Shown here piece by piece: positions 8,876 to 17,166 of a DNA stretch of 64,000 nucleotides. The notes beneath the pieces were generated by a model. It was not told the origin of the DNA. It saw only the letters and a program-made list of their open reading frames with translations, and searched no databases. The position numbers and the translations under genes are program-made. This DNA comes from Subsaximicrobium wynnwilliamsii (GTDB taxonomy: Bacteria > Bacteroidota > Bacteroidia > Flavobacteriales > Flavobacteriaceae): the NCBI RefSeq assembly GCF_007997225.1, contig NZ_VORM01000021.1, forward strand, positions 1-64,000. Reading direction: 5' to 3'. Positions within the stretch are counted from its first letter, which is position 1; every line of letters starts with the position of its first letter.

Positions 8876-9007
8876 GTCCACTCATGGGATGGTAGTGGTA
8901 CAGTACTAGTCCATATTTGGGACGGTAGTGTCCCATAACATGTCCTATAATGGGATGGTATTTGTTCAATACTAGTCCATATTTGGGACTGTGATTTTAA
9001 TATAAAA
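8876..9007. repeat. Four phased 33-bp repeats (iteron-like array) beside the integrase gene
   Basis: The motif GTCCnnnnnnGGGA starts at 8876, 8909, 8942 and 8975, exactly 33 bp apart. Units 1 and 3 resemble each other (TCATGGGATGG, TAATGGGATGG) and units 2 and 4 share the exact 20-mer TACTAGTCCATATTTGGGAC (8904-8923 and 8970-8989), so the array is a doubled 66-bp pair. About three helical turns per unit would place all motifs on one DNA face. The array ends about 50 bp from the integrase stop codon. Iterons of a replication origin, recombinase arm sites or a relaxase/transfer origin are all possible. Confidence 0.75.
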
Positions 9008-9055
9008 CGATATTAAAACTAATCAAACAGGTTTAAATTTAATCGACGGCATAAC

Positions 9056-10306
9056 CTAATTTTTTTGTGTTAGATCCTTATTATTTTTCTTTTCAGTTGC
9101 CATTTTTTTCTGTAAAATCTTCATATCTTCATTAACCTTTCTATCGATAATCTTGGCATAATGTTGTGTGGTACGTAAGTTTTTATGTCCTAACAACTTC
9201 CCAACGGTTTCTATAGGCACGCCATTTGAGAGCGTGACTGTAGTTGCGAAGGTGTGTCGCGCCAAATGAGTGGTTAGGTTTTTCTTAATACCACAAACTT
9301 CTGCGATTTCTTTAAGATAGGCATTGGATTTCTGATTACTTAATACGGGTATCAAACAGTCGCCATTGATGACTTTAGGGTGCTTTTTATATTTTTCCAG
9401 AATAGCTAGCGCTGGTGGAAGTAGGGGAATACCCAATTTCGATTTGGTCTTGGTCCTGTTAGCTTGGATACGGAGTGCCCCATCAATTTCCATCACGATG
9501 TTATTATCAGTTAGCTTTTGGATGTCGATATAGGAAAGCCCTGTATAACAACAAAACACAAACATGTCCCTCACGACAGAAAGGCGTGATCCCTTGATTT
9601 CTTTATTGATTAGTTCGTCTATCTCCTCTTGTGAGAGATAGTCTCGTTCTACTGTTTTAAATTTGATTTTATAATTGTAAAACGGATCTTTGGTAATCCA
9701 CTCATTGCCCACTGCAATACGGATGATCTTTTTGAAATTATTGACATACTTAAGTGCAGAGTTGTGATTGCAAACTTTGATTTCTTTCAGGAAATACTCA
9801 AAACCGCGAATAAACTTGAGATTCACATCTCTTATAGGAATGTCCTGCATATTATAAGATGTTTTGAGGTACTCCGAAATATGATTTCTGGTGGTAAAAT
9901 ACCGCTTGTAAGTACCGAGTGCGAACTCAATATCGATAAGTTTTTTCATCTGCTTATTGTGCTCGTTAAATATCTCAAGCAGCATTTTCGGTTTGTCCTT
10001 TTTGCCGATGTACAGGTCTTTAATATCTTGTGCTGTAAAAGGATCACCTTTATCAAAAAGTTTGTTCTGAATGCGATAAACCTTATGCCTAACATTGGTC
10101 ATCAAATTGCTAATCTCACCTACTTCAGTACCTTTTCCTCTTAACTTATTCATTCGTGAATCCCATTTTTCGGGGTCAATCTTTCTGTGCATACTGATAG
10201 TTGTACGTCTGCCATTTGCTGTAATCCTTAGATATAGGCCAGCTTTTCCATTTTTATCTTTACGCTCATCTTTGAGGTAAAAAAGAGTTGAGAATGTGTT
10301 TTTCAT
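9056..10306 (-). CDS. Tyrosine-type site-specific integrase of a conjugative-transposon-like island
   Basis: A 416-residue recombinase with the arrangement usual in Bacteroidota elements: an N-terminal arm-binding segment (FSTLFYLKDERKDKNGKAGLY, residues 5-25), a SAM-like core-binding domain (about 110-215) and a catalytic domain (about 220-395). Visible catalytic residues are HLARH (His-x-x-Arg), LLGHK and the nucleophile region HYAKI near residue 387. The position of the first catalytic Arg reads TGLSYID, that is Ser, a replacement also known from IntDOT-class integrases. The gene is on the same strand as ssrA and begins 240 bp past the tmRNA 3' end, the usual place for an integrase that uses ssrA as attachment site. 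Confidence 0.9.
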   Translation of the reverse strand: MKNTFSTLFYLKDERKDKNGKAGLYLRITANGRRTTISMHRKIDPEKWDSRMNKLRGKGTEVGEISNLMTNVRHKVYRIQNKLFDKGDPFTAQDIKDLYIGKKDKPKMLLEIFNEHNKQMKKLIDIEFALGTYKRYFTTRNHISEYLKTSYNMQDIPIRDVNLKFIRGFEYFLKEIKVCNHNSALKYVNNFKKIIRIAVGNEWITKDPFYNYKIKFKTVERDYLSQEEIDELINKEIKGSRLSVVRDMFVFCCYTGLSYIDIQKLTDNNIVMEIDGALRIQANRTKTKSKLGIPLLPPALAILEKYKKHPKVINGDCLIPVLSNQKSNAYLKEIAEVCGIKKNLTTHLARHTFATTVTLSNGVPIETVGKLLGHKNLRTTQHYAKIIDRKVNEDMKILQKKMATEKKNNKDLTQKN

Positions 10307-10310
10307 AAAA

Positions 10311-10442
10311 TAGGTGTCGATTAATACCTGATAAAGTTGGGTAAAACCATCGAACGCAATTTTATATTTAACATAAAATCAAATAATTACAGCTAAATCG
10401 ACACCCATTTTTGGTTTCAAAAATAGGTGTCGAATAGGTGTC
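10311..10442. repeat. TAGGTGTC repeats and 15-bp hairpin upstream of the integrase gene
   Basis: TAGGTGTCGA lies at 10311-10320 directly before the integrase start, a hairpin with arms CGACACCCATTTTTG (10399-10413) and CAAAAATAGGTGTCG (10418-10432) pairs 14 of 15 bases around the loop GTTT, and another TAGGTGTC follows at 10435-10442. Repeated boxes on both sides of a tyrosine integrase gene are good candidates for arm-type binding sites or an autoregulatory operator. Confidence 0.6.
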
Positions 10443-10487
10443 TTTTAATCTCCTATTACTTGCTATCAAATAATCTCAATAAAAATG

Positions 10488-10522
10488 AAAAACCCTGTAA
10501 ATCATGTGTTTACAGGGTTTTT
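10488..10522 (-). terminator. Bidirectional intrinsic terminator after ssrA
   Basis: CCCTGTAAA (10493-10501) pairs with TTTACAGGG (10509-10517), flanked by an A-run and a T-run, so it works on both strands. On the minus strand it ends ssrA 23 bp past the mature 3' end and separates it from the integrase gene. Confidence 0.8.
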
Positions 10523-10545
10523 GTTGTCAATTAATAGTCATTCAG

Positions 10546-10937
10546 TGGAGTCGGAGGGATTCGAACCCTCGTCCAAACAAGCTATTGAAGAGCTTTCTTC
10601 ACGTTTAGTCTTTCATTGGGTTTTCGATTGCAGGCTGGCAAAAGACAACCTACCTGCAACTTAGCTCCTTGATCTCGACAGCACATCGAAGCGCTATGCT
10701 GCCTTAGTCAATTTTTTCGATGCCTCAAATAGAACGCCATTAACCAAGGCTTTCCGGAGACATTTAGCTTTCCTACCTAGTAGGAACTAGCTTAATCTTA
10801 CTGTAATTCAGATTATGCAGCTAAAGCGTAGTTATTCTCGCCGATTAAAAAGTTGACCTAGCCTTTTACGTGTCTCAAAGTCATTACACGACGTGCTTAC
10901 CATCCAATGAGTCTCGCTGTCAAAACCAGTCGACCCC
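10546..10937 (-). ncRNA. ssrA: tmRNA (transfer-messenger RNA)
   Basis: Read on the minus strand the gene begins GGGGTCGACTGGTTTTGACA and ends GGGTTCGAATCCCTCCGACTCCA. The first seven bases pair with the last stem bases (GGGGTCG with CGACTCC, one G.U), forming the alanyl-tRNA-like acceptor stem; GGTTCGAATCC is the T-arm. CCA is not encoded. Length is about 392 nt, normal for Bacteroidota. With SmpB it frees stalled ribosomes and tags the nascent chain for proteolysis. The tag frame is at 10813-10842. An island integrase lies at its 3' end. Confidence 0.96.
10813..10842 (-). CDS. ssrA: tmRNA proteolysis tag, GENNYALAA
   Basis: Within the tmRNA, the minus strand reads GGC GAG AAT AAC TAC GCT TTA GCT GCA TAA, giving GENNYALAA followed by stop, the flavobacterial form of the tag with the C-terminal LAA recognised by ClpXP-type proteases. 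The tmRNA supplies alanine before the resume codon. Confidence 0.93.
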   Translation of the reverse strand, partial: GENNYALAA

Positions 10938-10990
10938 ATATTCCTGCGATTGCAGAAACCTTATGATTTGAAAGATAATGTTCATTCTTT

Positions 10991-11034
10991 GGGCGTTACC
11001 AATCCCGATAACTATCGGGAGGTCGGGCTTTCGC
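10991..11034. repeat. GGGCGTTACC-hairpin-GGTCGGGCTTTCGC intergenic element
   Basis: GGGCGTTACC is followed by the hairpin CCCGATA-AC-TATCGGG (11004-11019) and GGTCGGGCTTTCGC. From memory, elements with the frame GGGCGTnCC-stem-GGTCGGGCT are scattered through Bacteroidota genomes; no function is known to me. It sits 55-100 bp upstream of the ssrA 5' end. The remaining DNA up to 11330 is AT-rich and ends in loose CAACTTCACAAC-type repeats without genes. Confidence 0.5.
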
Positions 11035-11330
11035 AACTCGCTTTTTTTTGATGAAATATCAAAAAAAGAGCTCAAACAAATTGCTCAATCCCTAACGCAA
11101 ATCCTCAAAACATCATATTTCAAATAACAAGAACAACAAATCTACTAAAAAGAACAGCGCAAAAGCCATCCCGAGATGATTTTATATTTTCATTAAGAAC
11201 GTTTTTTCAGTAATTAAAGGTAAATTTAGGCAGTCTCAGTCTCAATATGTATTATGATAGCGAACTACAACCCACGAACAATTGAACAACAAGCAACTCA
11301 ACAACTTCACAACAAACAACTTCACGATAT

Positions 11331-11543
11331 ATGATAAAAAAAGGAACAGAAGTCACCTGGAAATGGGGCAGTGGCACAGCCAAAGGCAAAGTTCAGCAAA
11401 CCTATACTGAAAAAGTGACCAAAACCATCAAGGGCACCGAGGTCACCAGAAATGGCGAAAAAAACGATAAAGCACTCTACATCCAACAGGAAGATGGCGA
11501 TTATGTGCTCAAGAGTGAAAGCGAGGTAAAACCTGCCGACTGA
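11331..11543 (+). CDS. DUF2945 (HVA1/TUDOR-like) small protein
   Basis: A 70-residue protein with the conserved core KGTEVTWKWGSGTAKGKV at the N-terminus and GTEVTRNGEKND...LKSESEV after it, full length for the DUF2945/hypervirulence-associated TUDOR-domain family. The biochemical role in bacteria is unknown. It is probably monocistronic, since the next gene starts 137 bp downstream after an AT-rich gap. Confidence 0.85.
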   Translation: MIKKGTEVTWKWGSGTAKGKVQQTYTEKVTKTIKGTEVTRNGEKNDKALYIQQEDGDYVLKSESEVKPAD

Positions 11544-11679
11544 TTTTTTGGGGCTAAAAAATTTAGCTTGTAAATCCGTTTTATTCAGCTTATTTTCGTA
11601 AAAAATTAGCTCCGTTTTCATTAAATAGTCTTCTGTAAAAGGTTAGAGATTCGTGAATTCGTGGCCAAAACCCCGTAAA

Positions 11680-12885
11680 ATGAAATTCGCCATCATCAAA
11701 GAACGTAAGAACCCACCCGACCGTCGTGTCGTATTTTCTCCTGAAAAATTGGCAGAGGCCCAGTTGCAATTCCCAAATGCGGTGTTTCAGGTCGAGGCTT
11801 CCAATATTCGCGTGTTTCCTGATGCTGCCTATGAGGAAAAGGGGTTTGAGGTGCTTGAGGATGTTTCAGATTGTGATGTAATGATTGGTGTGAAAGAAGT
11901 GCCCATTGAGGCGCTTGTTCCAAATAAAACATATTTTTTCTTTTCACATACCATTAAAAAACAACCCTATAATCGAGCGCTGCTAAAAGCCATTTTAGAA
12001 AAGAATATCGAATTGTACGACCATGAGACCATTGTTGCTAAAAACAATGCCAGACTCATAGGCTTCGGTCGCTATGCCGGTTTGGTAGGCGCTTACAACG
12101 GGTTTCGGGCTTTGGGACTGCGTGATGGTTTGTTCACACTGCCTAAAGTGGAAACGCTGGCCGATTTGAATGCGCTAAAGCAGGAACTCGATAAAATAAA
12201 GCTGCCCAACTTGAAAATCCTACTTTCTGGCACCGGCAAAGTGGCGCACGGTGCCAAGGAAATCCTCGACTACCTAAATATTATTGAAGTGAATGATGCC
12301 CTATATCTCACTTCAGAATTTACTGAACCTGTGTATTGCATGGTCGATGTGATGGAATACAACAAACGTAAGGATGGAACCGTGGGTGATAAGTACGAAT
12401 TCTACGCCGATCCTACAGGCTACGAAAGTAACTTTATGCCTTATGCCAAGGTTAGTGATTTTTTTATTGCTGGTCACTTTTTTGGCAATGCGGCTCCCTA
12501 TCTTTTTACACGGGATGATGCCAAACACCCCGATTTCAAAATCAATCTCATTGCCGATATTTCCTGCGATATCGATGGCCCGGTAGCCAGCACCATTAGA
12601 GCCTCAACCATTGCAGCTCCTTTTTACGGTTATGATCCTCAAAGTGAAAAAGAAGTGCCTTTTGATGCGAAAAATGCCATTACCGTCATGGCAGTGGATA
12701 ATTTGCCTTGCGAGTTGCCTAAGGACGCCAGTGAAGGTTTTGGAGATTCGTTTGTGGATGAAGTGCTTCCCGCATTTTTCAATAAGGATAATGATGGCAT
12801 TTTAAAACGCGCCAGAATCACCAAAAATGGCAAACTGACCAAGCGTTTCAAATATTTGCAGAACTTTGTGGATGGGAAGGAGTAG
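11680..12885 (+). CDS. NAD(P)-dependent lysine/saccharopine dehydrogenase-like oxidoreductase
   Basis: Start chosen at ATG 11680, encoding MKFAIIKERKNPPDRRVVFS; the upstream GTG (11653) adds residues not expected in the family. 401 residues. The N-terminal domain resembles alanine dehydrogenase/transhydrogenase N-domains (ERKNPPDRRV, then SHTIKKQPYNR), and a Rossmann core follows (ILLSGTGKVAHGAKEIL near residue 188), as in the NAD-dependent, L-lysine-forming saccharopine dehydrogenase type. ISCDIDGPVASTIRAST near residue 290 is a conserved active-site segment of that group. The physiological substrate is not certain. It converges with the acylase gene 46 bp away. Confidence 0.75.
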   Translation: MKFAIIKERKNPPDRRVVFSPEKLAEAQLQFPNAVFQVEASNIRVFPDAAYEEKGFEVLEDVSDCDVMIGVKEVPIEALVPNKTYFFFSHTIKKQPYNRALLKAILEKNIELYDHETIVAKNNARLIGFGRYAGLVGAYNGFRALGLRDGLFTLPKVETLADLNALKQELDKIKLPNLKILLSGTGKVAHGAKEILDYLNIIEVNDALYLTSEFTEPVYCMVDVMEYNKRKDGTVGDKYEFYADPTGYESNFMPYAKVSDFFIAGHFFGNAAPYLFTRDDAKHPDFKINLIADISCDIDGPVASTIRASTIAAPFYGYDPQSEKEVPFDAKNAITVMAVDNLPCELPKDASEGFGDSFVDEVLPAFFNKDNDGILKRARITKNGKLTKRFKYLQNFVDGKE

Positions 12886-12930
12886 TAAAATGATCAATGT
12901 CTAGGTCTTTGCATATAGCCACTGGATGTG

Positions 12931-15012
12931 TTATTCCTTAACAAACGTATTACCTGTCAAGACTTCTACATAATTTGTGTTAGCTTCAATTTCTGAATCT
13001 GTAAACCATGCCTCCCTCAATTCTTTTTTGGAGAAAAGTTCTAGTTGATCACCAAAGTGTGGAGAGTCTTTTTGGGTTGCATTACCATAACTTAGTAAGA
13101 CTTTTGCTCTAGGTGTTTCGCCAAATTCAATGACGCCTACCCAAGAATCCCCGCCCCCTACATATGCATGTGTAGCATCAACACGCCCTGGCCAAGCTAC
13201 TCTAAAGGTTCCTAGGGCACCATCCATTCCATTTGCTGGTAAATCCTTATCTCCATATGTGATGCGGTAATAATCGCCCCACGCAACATCGAGTTTGCCA
13301 AATCCAGCTTCAATTTCGTTCGCTGCATTTTCTAATGATGAGACAGCGTTTTTTGGGTCGGAAATACCATCTGGTGTGGTGCCTGGAGAATCAAAACTCC
13401 AAGCTTGAGCATAATTGCCGTCTTTCCTTAAATTAAATTTTCTTGCCCAATTATAAAAAAGCAAGGTTCCTCGACTATCATTATCTGCCTCCCTGTCCCA
13501 AGCATTCAATACCTTCATGGCCACTTTGGCTCTATCTGAATTAGAGTTTTCAACGGCAATTTGCAAATCGTCAAGAATTCTGTCAGCAAATTCCAAATGA
13601 GTGGAAAGCTTATAATCAACCAATTCATCAAAGGTTATGGAGTTGTCCTCCATCAGCATTCTGGCAGCCCTTTGCGATCTATAAGACATATAAATGGGCG
13701 CCATATAAGACGGAAAATCACTTGGTTTTAGAATCATTGGTAGCGTGCTGGTCCATGGAGGATCATTCGAATTTTGTAACCATCCCGTCTCTGGATTCTT
13801 CACTTTTGGTAAGTCAGAATAGGAGTGGACTTCGGTCCACAGATCGGCGGACTTTCCGCCAGGGATAAATCGGTTCCAATACTTCCAATCTCCAGAACTC
13901 CGTTTAGGAACCAGCCCGTTAAAAAGATAGAATATATTGCCCGCATCATCTGCGTACATCACATTCCAAAAAGGAATCTGAGCCATTTTAAGGGCTGTTT
14001 CAAATTCATCAAAAGTTGCAGCATTGATCATTTTCCACCATTGTAAGGCCATATCCGGTCTGTCCATTCCCACCATTCTTATGGCCAACACCTTGTCTTC
14101 CGATTTCTTAACCACAGGTCCATATCTTGTTTTCATAATAGGGATGTCCTGTTCGATCAATGTCCCATCTTCTTGTTTGATCTTAATGGTCTTGCTTGAC
14201 ACTTCAAAATCATTTCTTTCACCATCAATCAAATAGCCACCATCTTTCAAATCTAATTCATAGGTATCGGCATTATCAATGGTATTGTCTGTATGGCTCC
14301 AACCAAGATGGTCATTAAATCCGATCGCAATGCCCGGCAATCCCACAAGATTGGCGCCGTACATATTCTTTCCATTTAAATTGAAATGAGTTTCAAAGAA
14401 CAAAAATTCCCCAAACCATGGTAGATGAGGGTTTTGTACCAACATTGCATTGCCAGAGGCTGACTTGGATGGGCCTATGGCATAAGCGTTTGATCCCATG
14501 TCTGGCCATTCTTGAACACGACCCAAATCTCCACCCCCTATAAATCTTGTGAAAACGATGTACATGCTATGCATCTTGGCATCTTTGGATGTAAGGGGAA
14601 GTAATTTTTTATTTGCCTCCTCAATTGCCTCTGGGTGCGCATCTGCGTAGGCATTGAGCCCTCGCACGAAGGAATCGTAGATTTTTTTGGTAGTGGGGTC
14701 TTGGGTTTTTTCCCACGTATCGGCCAATTCCGAAAAGCCCAATGTATGAATCAACATGTCATCCATCAACTTGTCCTTGCCCCAATACTCTGCTCCTCGT
14801 CCTCTAGAAACGCCGAAAAGCTCTATGATGTGATTTGCATGATTATGCATTTCTGCCCAACCTTGTGCAAAAAACAAATCTTCCAAATTGTCCGATTTTA
14901 TGTGTGGTACACCCCAAGTATCCCAGATAATAGTCGTAGAGGGATTATTTTGGCTAAAACCATTTAAAATTAGGCTCAAAATAAGTAGCGAAGAAATGAA
15001 TAAATTTTTCAT
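12931..15012 (-). CDS. Secreted penicillin-acylase-family (Ntn hydrolase) protein
   Basis: 693 residues from the ATG at 15012, chosen because it starts directly with the signal peptide MKNLFISSLLILSLILNGFSQ. The family pattern is clear: WDTWGVPHIKSDN (residues about 29-41), FAQGWAEMHNH, a middle segment GSNAYAIGPSKSASGNAML with the candidate nucleophile Ser after autocleavage, then NPHLPW and GWSHTDNTIDNADTYE in the beta part. Such enzymes hydrolyse amides such as N-acyl amino acids, acyl-homoserine lactones or penicillins in the periplasm; the substrate is unknown here. It is monocistronic. Confidence 0.88.
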   Translation of the reverse strand: MKNLFISSLLILSLILNGFSQNNPSTTIIWDTWGVPHIKSDNLEDLFFAQGWAEMHNHANHIIELFGVSRGRGAEYWGKDKLMDDMLIHTLGFSELADTWEKTQDPTTKKIYDSFVRGLNAYADAHPEAIEEANKKLLPLTSKDAKMHSMYIVFTRFIGGGDLGRVQEWPDMGSNAYAIGPSKSASGNAMLVQNPHLPWFGEFLFFETHFNLNGKNMYGANLVGLPGIAIGFNDHLGWSHTDNTIDNADTYELDLKDGGYLIDGERNDFEVSSKTIKIKQEDGTLIEQDIPIMKTRYGPVVKKSEDKVLAIRMVGMDRPDMALQWWKMINAATFDEFETALKMAQIPFWNVMYADDAGNIFYLFNGLVPKRSSGDWKYWNRFIPGGKSADLWTEVHSYSDLPKVKNPETGWLQNSNDPPWTSTLPMILKPSDFPSYMAPIYMSYRSQRAARMLMEDNSITFDELVDYKLSTHLEFADRILDDLQIAVENSNSDRAKVAMKVLNAWDREADNDSRGTLLFYNWARKFNLRKDGNYAQAWSFDSPGTTPDGISDPKNAVSSLENAANEIEAGFGKLDVAWGDYYRITYGDKDLPANGMDGALGTFRVAWPGRVDATHAYVGGGDSWVGVIEFGETPRAKVLLSYGNATQKDSPHFGDQLELFSKKELREAWFTDSEIEANTNYVEVLTGNTFVKE

Positions 15013-15228
15013 ATGATATTGAATTACAGACCACTTAAAGGTAAGATAAATTTTCAATTGAAATCTATATAGAAATCGCTGTTTTCCTCGAATGATTTGA
15101 ATTTACCTTACGGGTTTTTCCCGTACCGATTTTTAGGATAGACTTATTGCTGAAAAGTGAATACAACTTTTAGATAAAAACTGCTTAATGAAAGGGTGAA
15201 TAACAGCGCTTTCTAGAAATATTAAGCC

Positions 15229-15900
15229 TTAGTCTTTTTCGTTGGAATCCTCGCTTATGGTAAAGGTTTTTAGCGTCCAATACAGCATTGCCAAAAAAGA
15301 AGCGAAAGTCAAGGTAAACATCCATGCTTCGATATTGGGCTGAAACAGGATATGACCAACATCCAAAAGTATATCGAAGGGATGATTCAAGATTTCCCAT
15401 GAGTTATAGCGCAAGAACCTACCTAAATAAATGCCGAAAGCAGTGAGGAGAATGATGAAAACCAGAATGACTTTAGTGAATTTAGGATTGAAGAAGCGTT
15501 TTAGGGATTGTTCCATATCATAAAGTGATAAAAAGTATAGTGCCAGCCCATTGGTTGCGAATGATAAGATCACAAGCACATCCAACCACATCAAATACCG
15601 ATCACTGTTTTGAAGGTGCAGTAAATCGGTAACGATGTAAGGTGCATTGGGTAAAAATAGCAACTAAACCAAAAACACCACTAAAAAGTAAAGTTTATAC
15701 GGTTTTTTGCCGCTGGCCAAGGCCGTGGTGATTGCAAAGGGAATGAGTGCCAAAAATAGATTCCAAACCAAAAACAAGAAATGGAACGATTGATTGAGTT
15801 TCATGCGAATCATAAGCAATAGCATGCTCAATGCCATCGCAGCAAAGAGTATGGAGAGGATTTTGAATCGGTTGAAAATAAGAATTTTGAGTGGTTCCAT
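15229..15900 (-). pseudogene. DUF1361 membrane protein split by an in-frame amber codon
   Basis: Two same-strand frames of 78 and 144 codons abut without a gap. Across the junction the frame reads VVFLV-TAG-LLFLPNAPYIVTD; the stop at 15664-15666 stands where DUF1361 proteins have a conserved Trp (WLLFxPNAPYI), so one change TGG to TAG explains it. With it restored the protein would be a normal ~223-residue DUF1361 protein with several membrane segments and no other lesion. The function of the family is unknown. The second half could only be made from a TTG directly after the stop. A sequencing error is possible. Confidence 0.85.
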
Positions 15901-15921
15901 GAGAAGTTAAATTGATCTAAA

Positions 15922-16353
15922 TTAGAGCTGATTTTTCCGAAGCTTCGCAGCTAAAGTCTTGTCGGTTTTATAATGAAGCTGCTTTTTGCAGTAACTCCTG
16001 TCTATTGAATAAATGCTTAGGACGCCCAAAGTATAGGCGATAAGATCCAATGCACTAAAGGTGCTTCCCGAAACGATTGCTGCGAATTTATTTTGTCTAA
16101 GTTGCAGCAGGTCCAAAAGCTTGAAAAGCTGTGAAACTTCCACTGTAAAAGCAAGTATCAAAACGAAAATGGCGAGATACATTGGGCGCAGCTGCATAAA
16201 GCTTCGGAAAAAACAATACAGCACAACAACCACCAAATAATCGCCAAACGAATGCCGTATAAATCCTGTTTTGAGAAATAAGGCAAGGCACACTTCCGTA
16301 GCAAATAATAGCAAGGTCGCAGTGAAATAGTAGGGATTGAATTTCAGTTTCAT
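15922..16353 (-). CDS. DUF2809 family membrane protein
   Basis: 143 residues from ATG 16353; a longer frame starts further up but inside a hexamer repeat tract. Four hydrophobic segments and the features FIRHSFGDYLVVVVLYCFFR and FTVEVSQLFKLLDL...ALDLIAYTLGV match DUF2809, VanZ-like small membrane proteins of unknown function. Together with the SanA-like gene upstream and the DUF1361 gene downstream it forms a same-strand group of small envelope genes. The short spacing of 21 bp to the DUF1361 frame suggests co-transcription. Confidence 0.8.
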   Translation of the reverse strand: MKLKFNPYYFTATLLLFATEVCLALFLKTGFIRHSFGDYLVVVVLYCFFRSFMQLRPMYLAIFVLILAFTVEVSQLFKLLDLLQLRQNKFAAIVSGSTFSALDLIAYTLGVLSIYSIDRSYCKKQLHYKTDKTLAAKLRKNQL

Positions 16354-16379
16354 TGTTTTTTCAAGTTCTTCTGCTGGCA

Positions 16380-16437
16380 ATCGGCATCAATTTCATCTTC
16401 AAGTTCAATTTCAAGTTCAAGTTCAAGTTCATCGTCA
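16380..16437. repeat. TTCAAG/TTCATC hexamer tract
   Basis: A run of imperfect 6-bp units (TTCAAG, TTCATC, TTCAAT) between two minus-strand genes; it reaches into the stop of the SanA-like gene. The same hexamer family, much longer, occurs at 33841-34041. Confidence 0.75.
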
Positions 16438-17064
16438 TTCAATCTCTACGTTCTCCCCCAAAAATTTGGGTTCCACATCAAATAAAATATCGATGGATGC
16501 TTTTGCGCGCGCCAAATATTCGCGAAGTTGTACTTTGAGACCACCTTTGCCACTAACATCCCTTGCATTAAAGCCAACGGCCTTGATGTTGTAATTTTGA
16601 GCCAGGTAGATGGCGCGCTGGTTATGGAATTTCTGTGAAATGATGGTCACTTCATCTTGACCAAATACCGCTTTGACTCTAACCACAGAATCCAAAGTTC
16701 TAAATCCAGCAAAATCGAGAAAGATCTTGGCTTCTGGGATGCCTTTTTCAATCAAATCCTTTTTGAAGGTGTTGGGCTCATCGTAATATTTACTGCCGTT
16801 GTCGCCGCTAATCAAAACGAATTCTATTTTGCCAGCCTGATACAATTTTACGGTGGCTTCAATGCGGTATGTGTAAAAAAGATTGATATTGCCACCAGAA
16901 ACATATTTTGAAGTGCCCAAAACCATCCCTACTTTATTGGTTGGGATCAAGTCCAGATCATCATACACATGGCCACTGGCTTTGAATGCCACCCAATAAT
17001 TGGTCGTTATCACACCCAATAGGACGAAAACCACTGCCAAAAGTAAAAGTTTGAGTTTTTTCAT
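16435..17064 (-). CDS. SanA/YdcF-family (DUF218) membrane-anchored protein
   Basis: 209 residues with one N-terminal membrane anchor (MKKLKLLLLAVVFVLLGVITT) and a DUF218-type domain. MVLGTSKYVSGG, a Tyr-Arg-rich helix TYRIEATVKLYQAGK, VLISGDNGSKYYDEP and IISQKFHNQRAIYLA are the family's signature stretches. Homologues such as SanA of E. coli affect the envelope barrier to vancomycin; the reaction is unknown. The gene ends inside a hexamer repeat tract. Confidence 0.87.
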   Translation of the reverse strand: MKKLKLLLLAVVFVLLGVITTNYWVAFKASGHVYDDLDLIPTNKVGMVLGTSKYVSGGNINLFYTYRIEATVKLYQAGKIEFVLISGDNGSKYYDEPNTFKKDLIEKGIPEAKIFLDFAGFRTLDSVVRVKAVFGQDEVTIISQKFHNQRAIYLAQNYNIKAVGFNARDVSGKGGLKVQLREYLARAKASIDILFDVEPKFLGENVEIE

Positions 17065-17166
17065 AAGCTGTATTGCAGGCGATTAATGTTTTAAAGTTGA
17101 ATACCCATAAAATATAGGCATTATTGCGACAGAAATTACAGTTTTCAGGATTCTTTAAGATTTCGA

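Noticed and set aside
8700-8969. 89-codon minus-strand frame with 11-residue repeats (HPIIGHVMGHY type)
   Set aside because: The repeats come from the 33-bp DNA array; a second frame is open through it as well, and the rest of the peptide looks random. Treated as a DNA element.
1-10545. Second attachment site (copy of the ssrA 3' end) in the island part
   Set aside because: No second copy of the T-arm/acceptor sequence GGGTTCGAATCCCTCCGACT was found by eye; it is probably outside the window.
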